A stretch of 64,000 nucleotides of DNA from Devosia pacifica (GCF_014652635.1 NZ_BMZE01000001.1:565987-629986), one strand, 5' to 3'; counted from the stretch's first letter, positions 15,732-25,543 are shown. Notes: generated by a model not told the origin, from the letters alone. Numbers and translations are program-made.

Positions 15732-15959
15732 CTAGCGCTTCCAGCGTCCCTTGTAGACGATTTCTTCAGCGTGCACCGTCAGTCCCTTTTCGGTCGCCCG
15801 ATAAACGCCGGGCGTCTTTGAATCGGCGACGATCCAGTTTTTCTTGAGCATGCCCGAGAACACCTTGTCCCCGACGTCCTTGAAGTCGTCAGGACCCAAC
15901 GCGTTTACTTCGCCGAGGTGGCTCAGCACCTTCAATTCACGGTTTGACGGACGGGTCAT
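15732..15959 (-). CDS. Conserved small protein, winged-helix-like
   Basis: This 75-residue protein starts at 15959 (MTRPSNRELK). A longer upstream frame overlaps thrS and is not coding-like. The sequence LKVLSHLGEVNALGPDDFKD and GMLKKNWIVAD followed by VYRATEKGL looks like a small winged-helix fold of the 'restart' type seen in regulators. There is no signal peptide or membrane segment. It lies 8 bases upstream of arfB and downstream of thrS. The function is unknown. Confidence 0.65.
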   Translation of the reverse strand: MTRPSNRELKVLSHLGEVNALGPDDFKDVGDKVFSGMLKKNWIVADSKTPGVYRATEKGLTVHAEEIVYKGRWKR

Positions 15960-15976
15960 TTCACACTTCTCGAGAT

Positions 15977-15999
15977 GCCGGCCGCCCGAGGCGGCCGGC
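15977..15999 (-). terminator. GC-rich hairpin downstream of thrS
   Basis: GCCGGCCGC (15977-15985) pairs with GCGGCCGGC (15991-15999) across a 5-base loop, between the thrS stop and the small downstream gene. No clear T-run follows on the minus strand, so termination may be weak or partial. Confidence 0.5.
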
Positions 16000-16006
16000 G
16001 AAAAGA

Positions 16007-17995
16007 TCAGGCTGCTGCGGACTTGGCTTGGCGTGCAAGGTCCGGCGGCAAAGCTTCGCTGACGAGGCTGTCGAGCGCTTCGGTAAAGGGCATGACGGTT
16101 TGCCCCTGCGTCCCCAGTCGACGCACCGAAACGGTGCCTTCTTCGGCTTCGCGCCGCCCGGCAACAAAGATCAGCGGCACCTTGCCAACCGAGTGCTCGC
16201 GCACCTTGTAGTTGATCTTTTCGTTGCGGGTATCGAGATCGGCACGAATGCCCGCAGCGCGCAGCGTGTCGACAAGCCCTTGAGCGTACGCATCGGCCTC
16301 CGACACGATGGTGGCGACGACCACCTGGGTCGGCGCCAGCCACATAGGCATCCTGCCGGCATAGTTCTCGATCAACATGCCGATGAAGCGTTCGAGCGAT
16401 CCGAGGATCGCGCGGTGCAGCATCACTGCATATTTCCGGCTGCCATCCTCAGCTACGTAAGTGGCGTCGAGCCGTTCCGGCAGCACGTAGTCGAGTTGCA
16501 GTGTGCCGACCTGCCAGCTGCGTCCGATCGCATCCTTGAGGTGGAATTCGAGCTTGGGCGCATAGAATGCCCCCTCGCCTTCCGCGATCTCGAATTCATA
16601 GCCGGTGGCCAGCAGGGCATCGCCCAAAGCCTTTTCGGCAGCATTCCAGCGCTCGATGGTGCCGCCATATTTTTCGGGGCGCGTCGCCAGCTTGATCACC
16701 ACATCCTCAAAGCCCATGTCGCCATAGACCGAATAGAGCAGATGAACGAAATGCTCGGTCTCGCTCTGGATCTGATCCTCGCGGCAGAAGATATGAGCGT
16801 CGTCCTGGGTCATCTGACGTACGCGCATCAATCCGTGCAGAGCACCATGCGCCTCATTGCGATGGCAGCAGCCGAATTCAGCCATACGCAGCGGGAGATC
16901 GCGGTATGACTTGATTCCCTGGTTGAAGATCTGCACGTGCGCCGGACAGTTCATCGGCTTGAGTGCCATCAGCTCGCCTTCGCCGGAGAGCACGGGCCCT
17001 TCCTCGTCGACACCCGGCACCTCGTCGGGCACCACGAACATGTTCTCGCGGTATTTGCCCCAGTGTCCCGACTGCTCCCAGAACTTCGAGTTCATGAGCT
17101 GTGGCGTCTTCACTTCCTGATAGCCCGAGCTGTTCAGGCGGCGTCGGATATAGGCTTCCATCTGGTTGTATAGGACGTAACCCTTTGGATGCCAGAAGAC
17201 GCTCCCCTGAGCCTCGGACTGGAAATGGTAAAGGTCCATCTCCTGCCCGATCTTGCGGTGGTCGCGCTTTTCAGCCTCTTCCACCATTGTCAGGTAGGCT
17301 TCGAGTTCAGCCTTGCTCGGGAAGGCCGTACCATAGATGCGGCTGAGCACTGGATTATTGCTGTCGCCACGCCAGTAGGCGCCGGCCACCTTGGTCAGCT
17401 TGAAGGCCGGACCGACATCGCGTGTCGAGCGCATGTGGGGGCCGCGGCACAAGTCGAACCACTGGCCCTGCTTGTAGATCTTTACGTCCTGATCGGCCGG
17501 AATGGCGTCAATCAACTCGACTTTGAAGCTCTCGCCCTTGGCCGCAAAAACCTGCTTGGCTTCCTCGCGGCTCCAGACCTCCTTGGTGAAGGCTGCGCCG
17601 CGATCGATGATTTCAGCCATCTTTTTTTCGATGGCAGGGAAGTCATCTTCGCTAAACGGAGTCTCGCGTTTGAAGTCATAATAGAAGCCGTTCTCGATCA
17701 CCGGACCGATGGTCACCTGCGTGTCGGGCCACAATTCCTGAACGGCTTCGGCCAGCACGTGGGCGCTGTCGTGACGGATCAGCTCCAGAATGTCCTTCGA
17801 GCCGCTGTCGCGGGTCACGAACTCCAGCTTTCCGTCCGCCTCAAGCGGATCGGCAAGATCGCTCAACACGCCGTTCCAGCGCATCGCGACCGTCTTCTTG
17901 GCAAGGCTCTTGGAGATGCCCTCAACGATCGCGGTGCCGGTGGTGCCGGCCGCAAATTCGCGTACAGCCCCATCGGGGAATGTCACCTTGATCAT
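16007..17995 (-). CDS. thrS: Threonyl-tRNA synthetase
   Basis: This 662-residue class II synthetase has an N-terminal TGS domain ([14 protein letters not shown]), a SAD editing domain with [17 protein letters not shown] (the HxxxH zinc motif), a catalytic core with [13 protein letters not shown], the motif-2 Arg region ([20 protein letters not shown]), motif 3 ([17 protein letters not shown]) and a C-terminal anticodon-binding domain. Length and order are full. It charges tRNA-Thr and removes mischarged Ser. It is not preceded by a T-box, as expected outside Gram-positives. Confidence 0.97.
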   Translation of the reverse strand: MIKVTFPDGAVREFAAGTTGTAIVEGISKSLAKKTVAMRWNGVLSDLADPLEADGKLEFVTRDSGSKDILELIRHDSAHVLAEAVQELWPDTQVTIGPVIENGFYYDFKRETPFSEDDFPAIEKKMAEIIDRGAAFTKEVWSREEAKQVFAAKGESFKVELIDAIPADQDVKIYKQGQWFDLCRGPHMRSTRDVGPAFKLTKVAGAYWRGDSNNPVLSRIYGTAFPSKAELEAYLTMVEEAEKRDHRKIGQEMDLYHFQSEAQGSVFWHPKGYVLYNQMEAYIRRRLNSSGYQEVKTPQLMNSKFWEQSGHWGKYRENMFVVPDEVPGVDEEGPVLSGEGELMALKPMNCPAHVQIFNQGIKSYRDLPLRMAEFGCCHRNEAHGALHGLMRVRQMTQDDAHIFCREDQIQSETEHFVHLLYSVYGDMGFEDVVIKLATRPEKYGGTIERWNAAEKALGDALLATGYEFEIAEGEGAFYAPKLEFHLKDAIGRSWQVGTLQLDYVLPERLDATYVAEDGSRKYAVMLHRAILGSLERFIGMLIENYAGRMPMWLAPTQVVVATIVSEADAYAQGLVDTLRAAGIRADLDTRNEKINYKVREHSVGKVPLIFVAGRREAEEGTVSVRRLGTQGQTVMPFTEALDSLVSEALPPDLARQAKSAAA

Positions 17996-18083
17996 AGTCC
18001 TATCTCCAGAAAGAAATTCGATAAGCGCGCGCAGCTGCCGCGCCGGCGTTGTCTAGCACGGTTTGTCGCAGATGCCAGCCCGC

Positions 18084-18395
18084 TCAGCGCCACCGGCCAT
18101 AGGTCCAGGGCGCATACCAGTGACTGTGCGCTGGTGTGTCCTCGGGAACGGGATCGTATCCGTCTGTGCCACCCGGCCGGCATCGAACAATTCGCGCCAG
18201 CCCCATCCAACCGCCAGGCCAAAATCCGTGCCGCCAGATGGCATCGCGGGTAAATTCGGAACATGTCGGCATGTGCCGACAGGTTCGACCCATGAAGGCC
18301 GACAGCGTGTACCGATAGACTGTGATCAGGCCATAGGCCGAAAGCTTGAACGGCAGATCAACGGCCCGCAAGAACCAGGAGACGATTCTCTGCAT
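18084..18395 (-). CDS. yidD: Membrane protein insertion efficiency factor YidD
   Basis: This 103-residue YidD-family protein contains YRYTLSAFMGRTCRHMPTCSEF and RHGFWPGGWMGLARIVRCRPGG, with the three conserved cysteines. The N-terminal amphipathic helix (MQRIVSWFLRAVDLP) attaches to the inner membrane, where YidD assists YidC-dependent insertion. The start at 18395 overlaps the stop of the upstream scaffold gene by one base, indicating coupled translation. It is separate from the rpmH-rnpA-yidC locus, as is common in this order. Confidence 0.93.
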   Translation of the reverse strand: MQRIVSWFLRAVDLPFKLSAYGLITVYRYTLSAFMGRTCRHMPTCSEFTRDAIWRHGFWPGGWMGLARIVRCRPGGTDGYDPVPEDTPAHSHWYAPWTYGRWR

Positions 18396-18847
18396 CAGGT
18401 TCTTGCCGCAAGTTCCGGTTTCGACTCGAGTTTCTCGAGAGCTGAGGCAAGAGCATCGAACACCAGGAGTGTCGAAACATGCCGCTGCGGATAGTCCCGA
18501 ACAGGCTCGAGATATTTCAGATCGGACCACTTGCCGGCTGGCGGATCGCCACTGGCTTTCAGCATGTCGTGCATGCTCTGCCGGGTCTCGAGAACCTCCG
18601 CGACGGAACTGCCGACAATCTCACGCGCGACGATCGCTGCCGAAGTCTGCCCGAGAGCGCAGGCCGATACTTCATGGCCGTAGGCGACTACAATTCCGTC
18701 GCGCACGGATATGTCGACCTCGATCCGGGATCCGCAGATGCGGCTCACCTTGCGCGCGCTTGCGTCCGGCGACACGAGGCGCGGGGCCGAGGGCGGATTT
18801 CCTGCAATATCGAGGATGGCCTGGGAATAAAGATCGCTTAGTTCCAT
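18395..18847 (-). CDS. NifU/SufU-like iron-sulfur cluster assembly scaffold protein
   Basis: This 150-residue protein resembles the N-terminal NifU/SufU fold. SRICGSRIEVD and SACALGQTSAAIVAREIVG hold the two central cysteines, and a late acidic/aromatic segment follows. The third Cys of canonical IscU is not evident, so its role as a true scaffold is uncertain. The start MELSDLY (18847) is chosen over MQV three codons upstream. It is translationally coupled to yidD and divergent from folE, an arrangement I recognise from other Hyphomicrobiales. Confidence 0.78.
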   Translation of the reverse strand: MELSDLYSQAILDIAGNPPSAPRLVSPDASARKVSRICGSRIEVDISVRDGIVVAYGHEVSACALGQTSAAIVAREIVGSSVAEVLETRQSMHDMLKASGDPPAGKWSDLKYLEPVRDYPQRHVSTLLVFDALASALEKLESKPELAART

Positions 18848-18980
18848 TACCTGCAACGCTGTTTCTTGAGAGACTGCGGCAAGGGCCTATATAAGTGCAC
18901 GAAACGCCGGATCACAGGGCTCAATCTGATCCGGCTGTGTTGGGCGCCCGTACTGATGTCGCGCCTGCAAGGAGTTTTCC

Positions 18981-19604
18981 ATGGATGCCCAAATGAAGTC
19001 CAGCGAGGCCTCCCGCCTCGAGCGCCGCGATGCGCCCCGCCCCACGCGCGAACAAGCGGAGGAAGCCGTTCGCACTCTAATTGCATGGGCGGGTGACGAT
19101 CCAGAGCGTGAGGGACTGCTGGAAACCCCTGCCCGGGTAACCAAGGCATTTGGTGAGTTCTTTGCCGGCTACAGCCAGGACGCCAGTGAAATTTTGAAGC
19201 GCACGTTCCGCGATGTCGGCGGTTATGACGATATCGTTCTGATGCGCGATATTCCGTTTCATTCGCACTGCGAGCACCACATGGTGCCCTTCGTCGGCAA
19301 GGCGCACATCGCCTATCTGCCGCATGATGGGGTCGTGGGATTATCGAAGCTGGCGCGGCTGGTGGAGGTCTTTGGCCGACGCTTGCAGACTCAGGAAAAC
19401 ATGACGGCGCAGATCATCGACGCTCTGAATGAAAACCTGAATCCGCGTGGCGCCGCAGTGATGCTGGAGGCCGAGCATATGTGCATGACCATGCGCGGAG
19501 TTCGGGCGCACGATGTTGCCACTATCACGCATCGGTTCACGGGGGTCTTCGCCGAAGATCGCGAAGAACGCGACCGGTTCTATGCACTGATCGGACGGCG
19601 CTGA
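18981..19604 (+). CDS. folE: GTP cyclohydrolase I (FolE)
   Basis: This 207-residue type IA enzyme converts GTP to dihydroneopterin triphosphate, the first step of folate synthesis. The zinc-site residues appear in [11 protein letters not shown] and [45 protein letters not shown] and TIHRF-like TITHRFTG are also present. A GGAGTTTTCC stretch precedes the ATG. It diverges from the scaffold/yidD operon. Confidence 0.96.
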   Translation: MDAQMKSSEASRLERRDAPRPTREQAEEAVRTLIAWAGDDPEREGLLETPARVTKAFGEFFAGYSQDASEILKRTFRDVGGYDDIVLMRDIPFHSHCEHHMVPFVGKAHIAYLPHDGVVGLSKLARLVEVFGRRLQTQENMTAQIIDALNENLNPRGAAVMLEAEHMCMTMRGVRAHDVATITHRFTGVFAEDREERDRFYALIGRR

Positions 19605-19608
19605 GCAG

Positions 19609-20751
19609 CTAGCGCAGACAGGCAGGGCGCCGGTGCTTCGATGCCCTGCGCGCCAGTATCTCTCGCGTTATCGACCACGGAATATGCACGAGCATCTCCA
19701 CGGGCCCGCGGGTAAATCCCTGTTTGCGCCACAACCAGATGCAGATCGAGGCAGCAACTGAAAAGCCGGTAACGCTCAGCAACGCATCCGCCACCCGGTC
19801 TTGCATTAGGGCGTCACGCCAGAGCGCCAGCGCCAAGAGATGCGCCACGTAAACGCTCAAGACATAGCGACCAAGCAGCGCGAGCCTCGCCACAGCTTGC
19901 CGGATCACCGAAGTTGGCCTGTTCCCCATCAGCAGCATCATTCCAACCACTGCGACAGCTATAGATGTCGATTGCGCGATCCACAGTGGCATTTGCGAAT
20001 GCGCTGTTACGATCAGCAGATTGCGCCAATCTGCGTCCGAGGTGGGTGCACCCCAAACTTCAGCAAATGCATGAGCAGCCCCAATCGAAAGCGCAGCAAG
20101 CATCAGCCCGCCAACAACGAACGACGGAGCCATACCCCGGCCAGATGCAGCGAGCTTTCCAGCGCCGATTCCTACCAGAATCGGTGCCGCCCATGTCAGC
20201 AACGGATAAGGCCCGGAAAGGAGCAGTCCCAAAAGGATGCCGGTCGGAGAATTGCCCCACGCGACACTACCGCGATCGACAAGATCAGGCCATGCAGCCC
20301 GACACGCCAGGTACGCAATTGGGCCGAGAACGCCTGCCAGGGCGCCGGATACGATGAGCGCGAGACCGGGTAGCGCCAGCACCAATGCACCAAGCACGAA
20401 GAACAGCGCGTAGTGCTGAAGAATGACCGCAATCCCATGATCGAGCGCTTGCAGCGCCAGCCCGAGCGGCAGCAAGACGATGGCAAAGCTCAACAAACGA
20501 TATCGGGCCGCTCTGATTCCAAGGCTGCTTCCGGCCAGCAGCGCCATTCCGAACCCCGCCACAACGGCAAATAGTATCGAGGCCCGGCCATGGAAGACGC
20601 CGTACGCGGCACCTATGATTCCAGGAGCATCTTCGGGACCGAAGTGCACGCAGAGCATTCCGACCAACGCTAGTGCGCGGGCCGCATCGAGCCCTTCCAG
20701 ACGTCCATCCGTCACAACGGACGGGTCTTCTCGCGTGCTGGCCATGTTCAT
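19609..20751 (-). CDS. DUF418/DUF1624-like multi-pass membrane protein
   Basis: This 380-residue protein has about ten hydrophobic helices and begins with a conserved-looking cytoplasmic start (GRLEGLDAARALALVGMLCVHFG) similar to the RGxxLxGI opening of DUF418/DUF1624 and heparan-alpha-glucosaminide acetyltransferase-like proteins. A late YVLSVYVAHLLALALW is the family's C-terminal hydrophobic pair. It is convergent with folE (4 bases between stops) and divergent from hisI. The role may be acyl transfer to a periplasmic glycan; no substrate can be read. Confidence 0.7.
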   Translation of the reverse strand: MNMASTREDPSVVTDGRLEGLDAARALALVGMLCVHFGPEDAPGIIGAAYGVFHGRASILFAVVAGFGMALLAGSSLGIRAARYRLLSFAIVLLPLGLALQALDHGIAVILQHYALFFVLGALVLALPGLALIVSGALAGVLGPIAYLACRAAWPDLVDRGSVAWGNSPTGILLGLLLSGPYPLLTWAAPILVGIGAGKLAASGRGMAPSFVVGGLMLAALSIGAAHAFAEVWGAPTSDADWRNLLIVTAHSQMPLWIAQSTSIAVAVVGMMLLMGNRPTSVIRQAVARLALLGRYVLSVYVAHLLALALWRDALMQDRVADALLSVTGFSVAASICIWLWRKQGFTRGPVEMLVHIPWSITREILARRASKHRRPACLR

Positions 20752-20865
20752 CCGCCGGTTGCCTACTTGCAGAACGAGCGGTGCATCACGAAGATGCCGA
20801 GCTTTCGCGCACGAGCGCGTGAGACAATGCTGGTCTCCGCCTCAGGTAGAGTCTAAGAGCACCCA

Positions 20866-21312
20866 ATGAGCATGACCTTCGCCAAGCCCGAAACCCTCGA
20901 CCACGAACGGCTCGAACACGGCAGTACATTTGCGCCGCGTTTCGATGCCAACGGCCTCGTCACGGTCGTCACGGTGGAGCATGGTACAAACGAAGTGCTG
21001 ATGCTCGCGCACATGAATGCGGATGCGCTGGCACTGACGCTTGAGACGGGCTTCGCGCACTACTGGTCCCGCTCTCGCTCGAAGCTGTGGAAGAAGGGCG
21101 AAAGCTCGGGAGAACTACAGCGCCTCGTGGAACTGCGCACGGATTGCGATCAGGACGCGATGGTCATGACAGTGGAACAGACCGGCCGTGGCGCGGCCTG
21201 CCACACCGGGCGCAAATCCTGCTTCTACCGGCGCGCGCTGCTCGTTGATGGAAACGCCGTGCTGGAGGACACCGGCATGCCGCAGATTTTCGACCCGAAC
21301 AAAGTTTACTGA
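20866..21312 (+). CDS. hisI: Phosphoribosyl-AMP cyclohydrolase (HisI)
   Basis: This 148-residue single-domain HisI opens the purine ring of PR-AMP in histidine synthesis. It shows [36 protein letters not shown], the Asp-rich metal site in [12 protein letters not shown] and [11 protein letters not shown] with the zinc cysteines. There is no fused HisE domain, as usual in alphaproteobacteria. The stop overlaps the convergent rhomboid gene by 7 bases. Confidence 0.95.
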   Translation: MSMTFAKPETLDHERLEHGSTFAPRFDANGLVTVVTVEHGTNEVLMLAHMNADALALTLETGFAHYWSRSRSKLWKKGESSGELQRLVELRTDCDQDAMVMTVEQTGRGAACHTGRKSCFYRRALLVDGNAVLEDTGMPQIFDPNKVY

Positions 21313-22046
21313 CCGCGCTCCAGCCAGCCTGCCAGCAAAAGACCGGCGATGAAGCCGCCAAGATGGGCTTCCCACGCGATCTGGATCCCCGAGATCCCGA
21401 ATACCGCCGGCAGCAGCGGCACCGCCGCATTGAGGCCGATCCAGATAAGTGTGAAAGCCCGCGCGCGCGGCTCCTGCAGAATGCCACCAAGTGACAGCAA
21501 CCGGCGACCGAGGACAACCCGCTGTCCGGTTTCCTCGTCGCGCCCGATCAACACCGGCTGAAAGATGAAGCGTACGGCGGCACCGGTCAGCCCCGAAACC
21601 CCGCCCGAGGCGCCGATCAGAAATGCCGGCTCATTGAGATTCGTTATCGTGAACGCAGCGGCCCCCGCTACTGCCGATGCGAAGAACACCAGAAGCGTTG
21701 AGGACGCTCCATACCGGCGCGCCACAGGGGTCGCAAAGATAGCGAGCCAAGCGGTGTTCACCAGCAGGTGTTCCCAGCCATCGTGCAAGAGCGCGTGGGT
21801 GATTGGTGTCCACAGCAAAGGCAGCGCGTAGGTCGGGTCCTCAGCCAGAGCGACCGGGATCCGCACAGGCAGATACGCGAAGAGCTGCAGGAAGGTCAGG
21901 TAGCTGTCAGAGTTAAGAACAAAGGTTGCCGCAAGGTGAATCGCCACCAGCAAACCAGCGAGCGCGGTGACGACACCGGGCAACAGAAATACCGGCTGAG
22001 GCCCAGATTCGCTCGGGTCTCCGCCATCATCGTTCTGATCACTCAT
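21306..22046 (-). CDS. Rhomboid-family intramembrane serine protease
   Basis: This 246-residue protein has six predicted helices. The catalytic Ser is in [14 protein letters not shown] (GxSG, ~residue 145) and the catalytic His in [16 protein letters not shown] near the C-terminus. [21 protein letters not shown] contains the conserved oxyanion-region His/Asn. It cleaves transmembrane substrates within the bilayer; the target is unknown. A hydrophilic N-terminus of about 20 residues ([15 protein letters not shown]) precedes TM1. Confidence 0.92.
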   Translation of the reverse strand: MSDQNDDGGDPSESGPQPVFLLPGVVTALAGLLVAIHLAATFVLNSDSYLTFLQLFAYLPVRIPVALAEDPTYALPLLWTPITHALLHDGWEHLLVNTAWLAIFATPVARRYGASSTLLVFFASAVAGAAAFTITNLNEPAFLIGASGGVSGLTGAAVRFIFQPVLIGRDEETGQRVVLGRRLLSLGGILQEPRARAFTLIWIGLNAAVPLLPAVFGISGIQIAWEAHLGGFIAGLLLAGWLERGQ

Positions 22047-22223
22047 GCACTGCCGACTTTCCCTTGCGCCGCCTCAGATCAGGACAGCTTTTCCACATTC
22101 GAGCGGCCGCGTTAACCTTAACCATTCTTTAAGGGCGATTTTCAGGCCCGCATTTGCCAGTGTCGATTTCGGCAACGGGAGCATCCACTGGGGGATGGCT
22201 CGCACGATTCTGGCGAGAGAAGC

Positions 22224-22877
22224 ATGCAAAAAACGAGCTCCAAGACTCTCTATCAATACTGGAACCTGCTGCGCGGAGCACGCAGCGCACCGGAACGCCG
22301 GGATATCGACCCGACCGCTATCCGGGAGGCCCTCGCCTACACCTTCATCCTTGAGGCTGAAGAGACGACGGGCTACTCCTTTCGGCTTGCCGGATCACAT
22401 CTGTGCACGGCCTATTGTCGTGAGTTGAAGGGGCGCTCTTTCACGAAGCTATGGGACGAGCGCGATGCGGATGCGATGGACACGCTCGTGCGTGCAGTGA
22501 CGGAAGACCATGCCGTCGCCCTCGTTACATTCCAGGGCACGACGGCAGTGAACACCCGCACGCAGTTCGAGACCATTCTGCTCCCGCTGCGCCATAACGG
22601 CAGCACCCATGCGCGCATTCTCGGCGCCACCACCGCGCTCGATGAGCCGTACTGGCTCGGCGTCCAACCGATTCTCGAACAGCGGATCACCGGTCTGCGG
22701 CTGATCTGGCCCGATGACATCACGTCCGATCTTGGCAGCGACGTTGATGTGGCCGCTAACGTTTCGGGGGAACCGCCCTACTCTGTCCCCGGTATGAGCG
22801 CCATTCCGTCCCAGGTCTTTGGACGCTCCGCGCGCAGATACGCCCATCTTTCGGTGATCGATGGGGGCCGTCAGTAG
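22224..22877 (+). CDS. PAS-domain protein (PAS_5 type)
   Basis: This 217-residue soluble protein is built on a single PAS-like domain. It has an N-terminal helix (TLYQYWNLLRGARSAPERRDIDP), then AYTFILEAEETTGYSFRLAGSHL and FTKLWDERDADAMD. This is the PAS_5/DUF1488-like architecture common in Hyphomicrobiales regulators of the cell envelope. There is no histidine kinase, HTH or GGDEF output. It lies immediately upstream of a PilZ-domain gene, suggesting joint signalling. Confidence 0.75.
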   Translation: MQKTSSKTLYQYWNLLRGARSAPERRDIDPTAIREALAYTFILEAEETTGYSFRLAGSHLCTAYCRELKGRSFTKLWDERDADAMDTLVRAVTEDHAVALVTFQGTTAVNTRTQFETILLPLRHNGSTHARILGATTALDEPYWLGVQPILEQRITGLRLIWPDDITSDLGSDVDVAANVSGEPPYSVPGMSAIPSQVFGRSARRYAHLSVIDGGRQ

Positions 22878-22991
22878 GCAGAAAAGAGCGGTCAAATACG
22901 CTTTAGAAAGACTGCCGCTATCTTACCTTACATTAACCAAGGCGCTTTAGGATCTGGAGAATACTTCACTGCCTATTGCGGACCCGGGTTG

Positions 22992-23624
22992 ATGCTTAGC
23001 GACGATCTCTCGCCCCCACAGACCTTGCGGAACGCTGGAATCGTGCTGGAAAAAGGCCGTTTTCAGCGGGTGCAGGTTTCTGTGCTGGGGCGATACATGC
23101 TCGCCAGTCGTCGCGAGTACCCCTGCCAGATTCTTGAAATGTCACCTGGCGACGCTGTCGTCGTCGCACCTGTTCCCGGCGAAATTGGTGAACGGGTTAT
23201 TGCCTACCTCGATAATATGGGCCGTATCGAGGGCGAGATCCTCGAGCAGATCGATGGCGGGTTCATCATGAGCGTCACCGCCTCGCCTCGCAAGCGCGAC
23301 AAGATGGCTGCCCAGCTGACATGGATAGCCAACAAGGGGCTTTTGAACCTTCCCGAAGACCGCCGGCACGATCGTGTGGTTCCCGATAATAGGCATTCGT
23401 CAGCAGTGCTCGACGATGGCCGGCGCTACAACTGCAAGATTATCGACATCTCGCTCTCCGGCGCCGCGATCGAGATCGATGTCCGCCCGGCGATGGGAAC
23501 GCCACTCACCCTCGGTCGGATGCGCGCACGCGTCGTGCGTCACTTCCAGAACGGCGTCGCAGTGGAGTTCATCTCTGCCCAGCAGATGATCTCTGTCGTT
23601 CAGCAAAACCTGCGGCTGAACTGA
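22992..23624 (+). CDS. Tandem PilZ-domain protein
   Basis: This 210-residue protein has two PilZ-like domains. The C-terminal one is canonical: RRHDRVVPDNR supplies the arginine loop and DISLSGAAIEID the DxSxxG motif that bind cyclic di-GMP. The N-terminal copy is degenerate: RVQVSVLGRYML carries an R-x-x-x-x-x-x-R spacing and EMSPGD replaces DxSxxG. The ATG at 22992 is taken instead of the preceding TTG. It probably links cyclic di-GMP to motility or exopolysaccharide, with the first domain structural. Confidence 0.85.
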   Translation: MLSDDLSPPQTLRNAGIVLEKGRFQRVQVSVLGRYMLASRREYPCQILEMSPGDAVVVAPVPGEIGERVIAYLDNMGRIEGEILEQIDGGFIMSVTASPRKRDKMAAQLTWIANKGLLNLPEDRRHDRVVPDNRHSSAVLDDGRRYNCKIIDISLSGAAIEIDVRPAMGTPLTLGRMRARVVRHFQNGVAVEFISAQQMISVVQQNLRLN

Positions 23625-23744
23625 GCGTGCGTGGTTAGCAAAAGCTTTCGCTACTCCATAAAACACATCTAAAAACTCCGCGGCCTTTTTCGGACCGTGC
23701 CAATTCCGACTGCCTAGCGTGGTTCCCATCAGGGAGACCACACA

Positions 23745-24365
23745 ATGCAGAGCGTTCTCAAACTAGTCGCGAGCCTCGCAACCGCCGGAGCGATCACTCT
23801 TGCGATGGCAGGGGCTGCAAATGCGCAAGTCGTCGATGCGGCGTTCATCCAGGTTGTCGAGGGCCAGGCAAGCACCCCGGTTGGGCACGCTGAATTCTGC
23901 AAGACACGGAAGACCGAGTGCGGACCGAACCAGCACCAAGTCGTCTATGTCGAGCTTGACCAGCCGCGTTGGGAAACGCTGCTTCAGGTCAATGCGCACT
24001 TCAACGATACAATTATCCCGATCTCGGACCGCGAGCTCTACGGTGTAGAAGAGTTCTGGACCTACCCCAACGGCTACGGAGATTGTGAGGACTTCGTTCT
24101 CGCCAAGCGCCGCGCCTTGATAGATGCCGGCTGGCCCGCCAGCACACTATTGGTGACCGTTGTCCGGGAACTCGATGGTGAGGGCCACGCGGTGCTTCTC
24201 GTCAAGACCGACCGCGGCGACCTCGTGCTCGATAATCAGGAAGGGCTGATCCAGCTGTGGAGCGACACGCCCTACCAATTCATCAAGCGTCAGGATCAGG
24301 CCGATTCCTCACGCTGGGTCGACATGATAGACGACCGCCAGATCATGGTTGCTGCAAGCAACTGA
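23745..24365 (+). CDS. Secreted bacterial transglutaminase-like cysteine peptidase (BTLCP)
   Basis: This 206-residue protein has a signal peptide (MQSVLKLVASLATAG and onward, cleavage after GAANA, ~residue 27). The catalytic triad of the BTLCP family is visible: Cys in NGYGDCEDFVLAKRRALIDAG, His in EGHAVLLVKTD, Asp/Asn in VLDNQEG. Such proteins are widespread in alphaproteobacteria and resemble LapG-type periplasmic proteases. With the tandem PilZ gene upstream, a cyclic di-GMP-linked surface role is possible. A GC-rich terminator follows. Confidence 0.88.
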   Translation: MQSVLKLVASLATAGAITLAMAGAANAQVVDAAFIQVVEGQASTPVGHAEFCKTRKTECGPNQHQVVYVELDQPRWETLLQVNAHFNDTIIPISDRELYGVEEFWTYPNGYGDCEDFVLAKRRALIDAGWPASTLLVTVVRELDGEGHAVLLVKTDRGDLVLDNQEGLIQLWSDTPYQFIKRQDQADSSRWVDMIDDRQIMVAASN

Positions 24366-24411
24366 CAAGTTCCGGGCCCCGCACCCTTTTCCCTGATAGG
24401 GGCCTGAAGAA

Positions 24412-24451
24412 TCGGGTCGGCACCTCACGGTGCCGGCCCGATTGTATTTTT
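24412..24451 (+). terminator. Rho-independent terminator after the BTLCP gene
   Basis: A 13-pair stem (24412-24424 with 24429-24441, one G-T pair, loop TCAC) is followed by TTGTATTTTT. It lies between convergent genes and may work in both directions, though the T-run is better on the plus strand. Confidence 0.85.
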
Positions 24452-24456
24452 GCCGC

Positions 24457-24774
24457 TCAGTAGCGCAGTGCGACGTACAAACTCATCACGAACAAGCCGG
24501 TGATGAATGACCAGCCGAAAGCCACAAACGCGGAGAGCAGCGCCGAACCGAGTGCCACGGTGCCGTCGTCCTCCTGCTGCCATCCCATCTGCAGCAAGAT
24601 GTAAGGCCCGCACACAAAACTCATGAAGACGTGTCCGAGCGAACTGACGGCAGTCTTTCCATCGTACCGCAGATGCGCCGGTTCGCGCAAAAGCCATTGA
24701 TATAGATGCGTTCCTGCCCCAGCCACGCAAAGCCCGACAGCGGTTATGAATGTTGCCAGAACAAACTCGTTCAT
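24457..24774 (-). CDS. Small membrane protein, DUF6949-like
   Basis: This 105-residue protein has three predicted helices (VLATFITAVGLCVAG; SLGHVFMSFVCGPYILLQM; LLSAFVAFGWSFITGLFVMS). It matches my memory of the Hyphomicrobiales-restricted DUF6949 family, with conserved 'YDGKTAVSSLGHVF' and 'CGPYILLQMGW' segments. It is monocistronic, between two convergent/divergent neighbours. The function is unknown. Confidence 0.72.
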   Translation of the reverse strand: MNEFVLATFITAVGLCVAGAGTHLYQWLLREPAHLRYDGKTAVSSLGHVFMSFVCGPYILLQMGWQQEDDGTVALGSALLSAFVAFGWSFITGLFVMSLYVALRY

Positions 24775-24874
24775 ACGCCAGTCTCCGGCCTCGACTTGAA
24801 TTGCTTAACGCCAAATTAAGCATATTCGCCGTTCAATCGACTGTCACCCGCCCGAGTAAGGTTTGGTTAACGCT

Positions 24875-25537
24875 ATGAACGCCTCTACTGCCGCAAGCAC
24901 TGCCAAGCCCGAGACCGGGTCGGTAGGCTTCAATCTGGCGGGAATGGCGGTATTGGCAGCCATGATGGCAATAGGCGTGGCGTACGCCATCGACGGCTAT
25001 AGCGCAGGTCAGCAACGCGACGGTCACTCGGACATCGCGCTTGAACGAACCATAGGCGGGCGCGAACTGACGATCCCAGGATCGTGGTTCCGTACGGGCG
25101 GCACGATGGCTTCAGGCTTTAGCAGTCAGATTGATCTGATTGTGCCGCTTGGAGACGGCCGCAGTGTCGATGTGACGCTGCTACCGCAAAGCCGGATGCG
25201 CGCAAGCAGCGTCCTGCTCGACACCGTCTACCTTCACCAGTTCCAGCCAGAGGTCGTTTCGGGGATACCGGGCCTTGTGGGCAAACCACTCGATAGGCAA
25301 AGCGGTTTTGCAGACGAGACGGTCTGGTACGACCCGCTGTCCCCCGCGCCGTTCGCCGCAAAGTGCTTGGCGCCGATTGCCCCCGAACCAGACGGACGAT
25401 GCCTGCGCTCCGTCGTCCTGCCTAGTGGCATCGGCGCCGTTTATTCGTTTGATGCCGCGCTGCTCGCACAATGGCGTGAGTTTGACGCCATCATGCAGAC
25501 GCCACTTGACGCAATTGGCGCGTGGCGAGCCGAATAG
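24875..25537 (+). CDS. Membrane-anchored hypothetical protein
   Basis: This 220-residue protein has one N-terminal hydrophobic helix (LAGMAVLAAMMAIGVAYAID, ~residues 22-41) and a probable periplasmic domain of about 175 residues. That domain contains IVPLGDGRSVDVTLLPQSR and a Cys pair (CLAPIAPEPDGRCL). The ATG at 24875 is preferred over a TTG at 24863. I recognise no domain. The segment VDVTLLPQSRMRASSVLLDTVYL suggests a beta-rich sensor-like fold. It is convergent with DUF3126. Confidence 0.65.
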   Translation: MNASTAASTAKPETGSVGFNLAGMAVLAAMMAIGVAYAIDGYSAGQQRDGHSDIALERTIGGRELTIPGSWFRTGGTMASGFSSQIDLIVPLGDGRSVDVTLLPQSRMRASSVLLDTVYLHQFQPEVVSGIPGLVGKPLDRQSGFADETVWYDPLSPAPFAAKCLAPIAPEPDGRCLRSVVLPSGIGAVYSFDAALLAQWREFDAIMQTPLDAIGAWRAE

Positions 25538-25543
25538 TCTGGA

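Noticed and set aside
17189..18253. 354-codon open frame antisense to thrS
   Set aside because: It lies opposite a full, motif-complete thrS and has no recognisable domain; high G+C gives long antisense frames.
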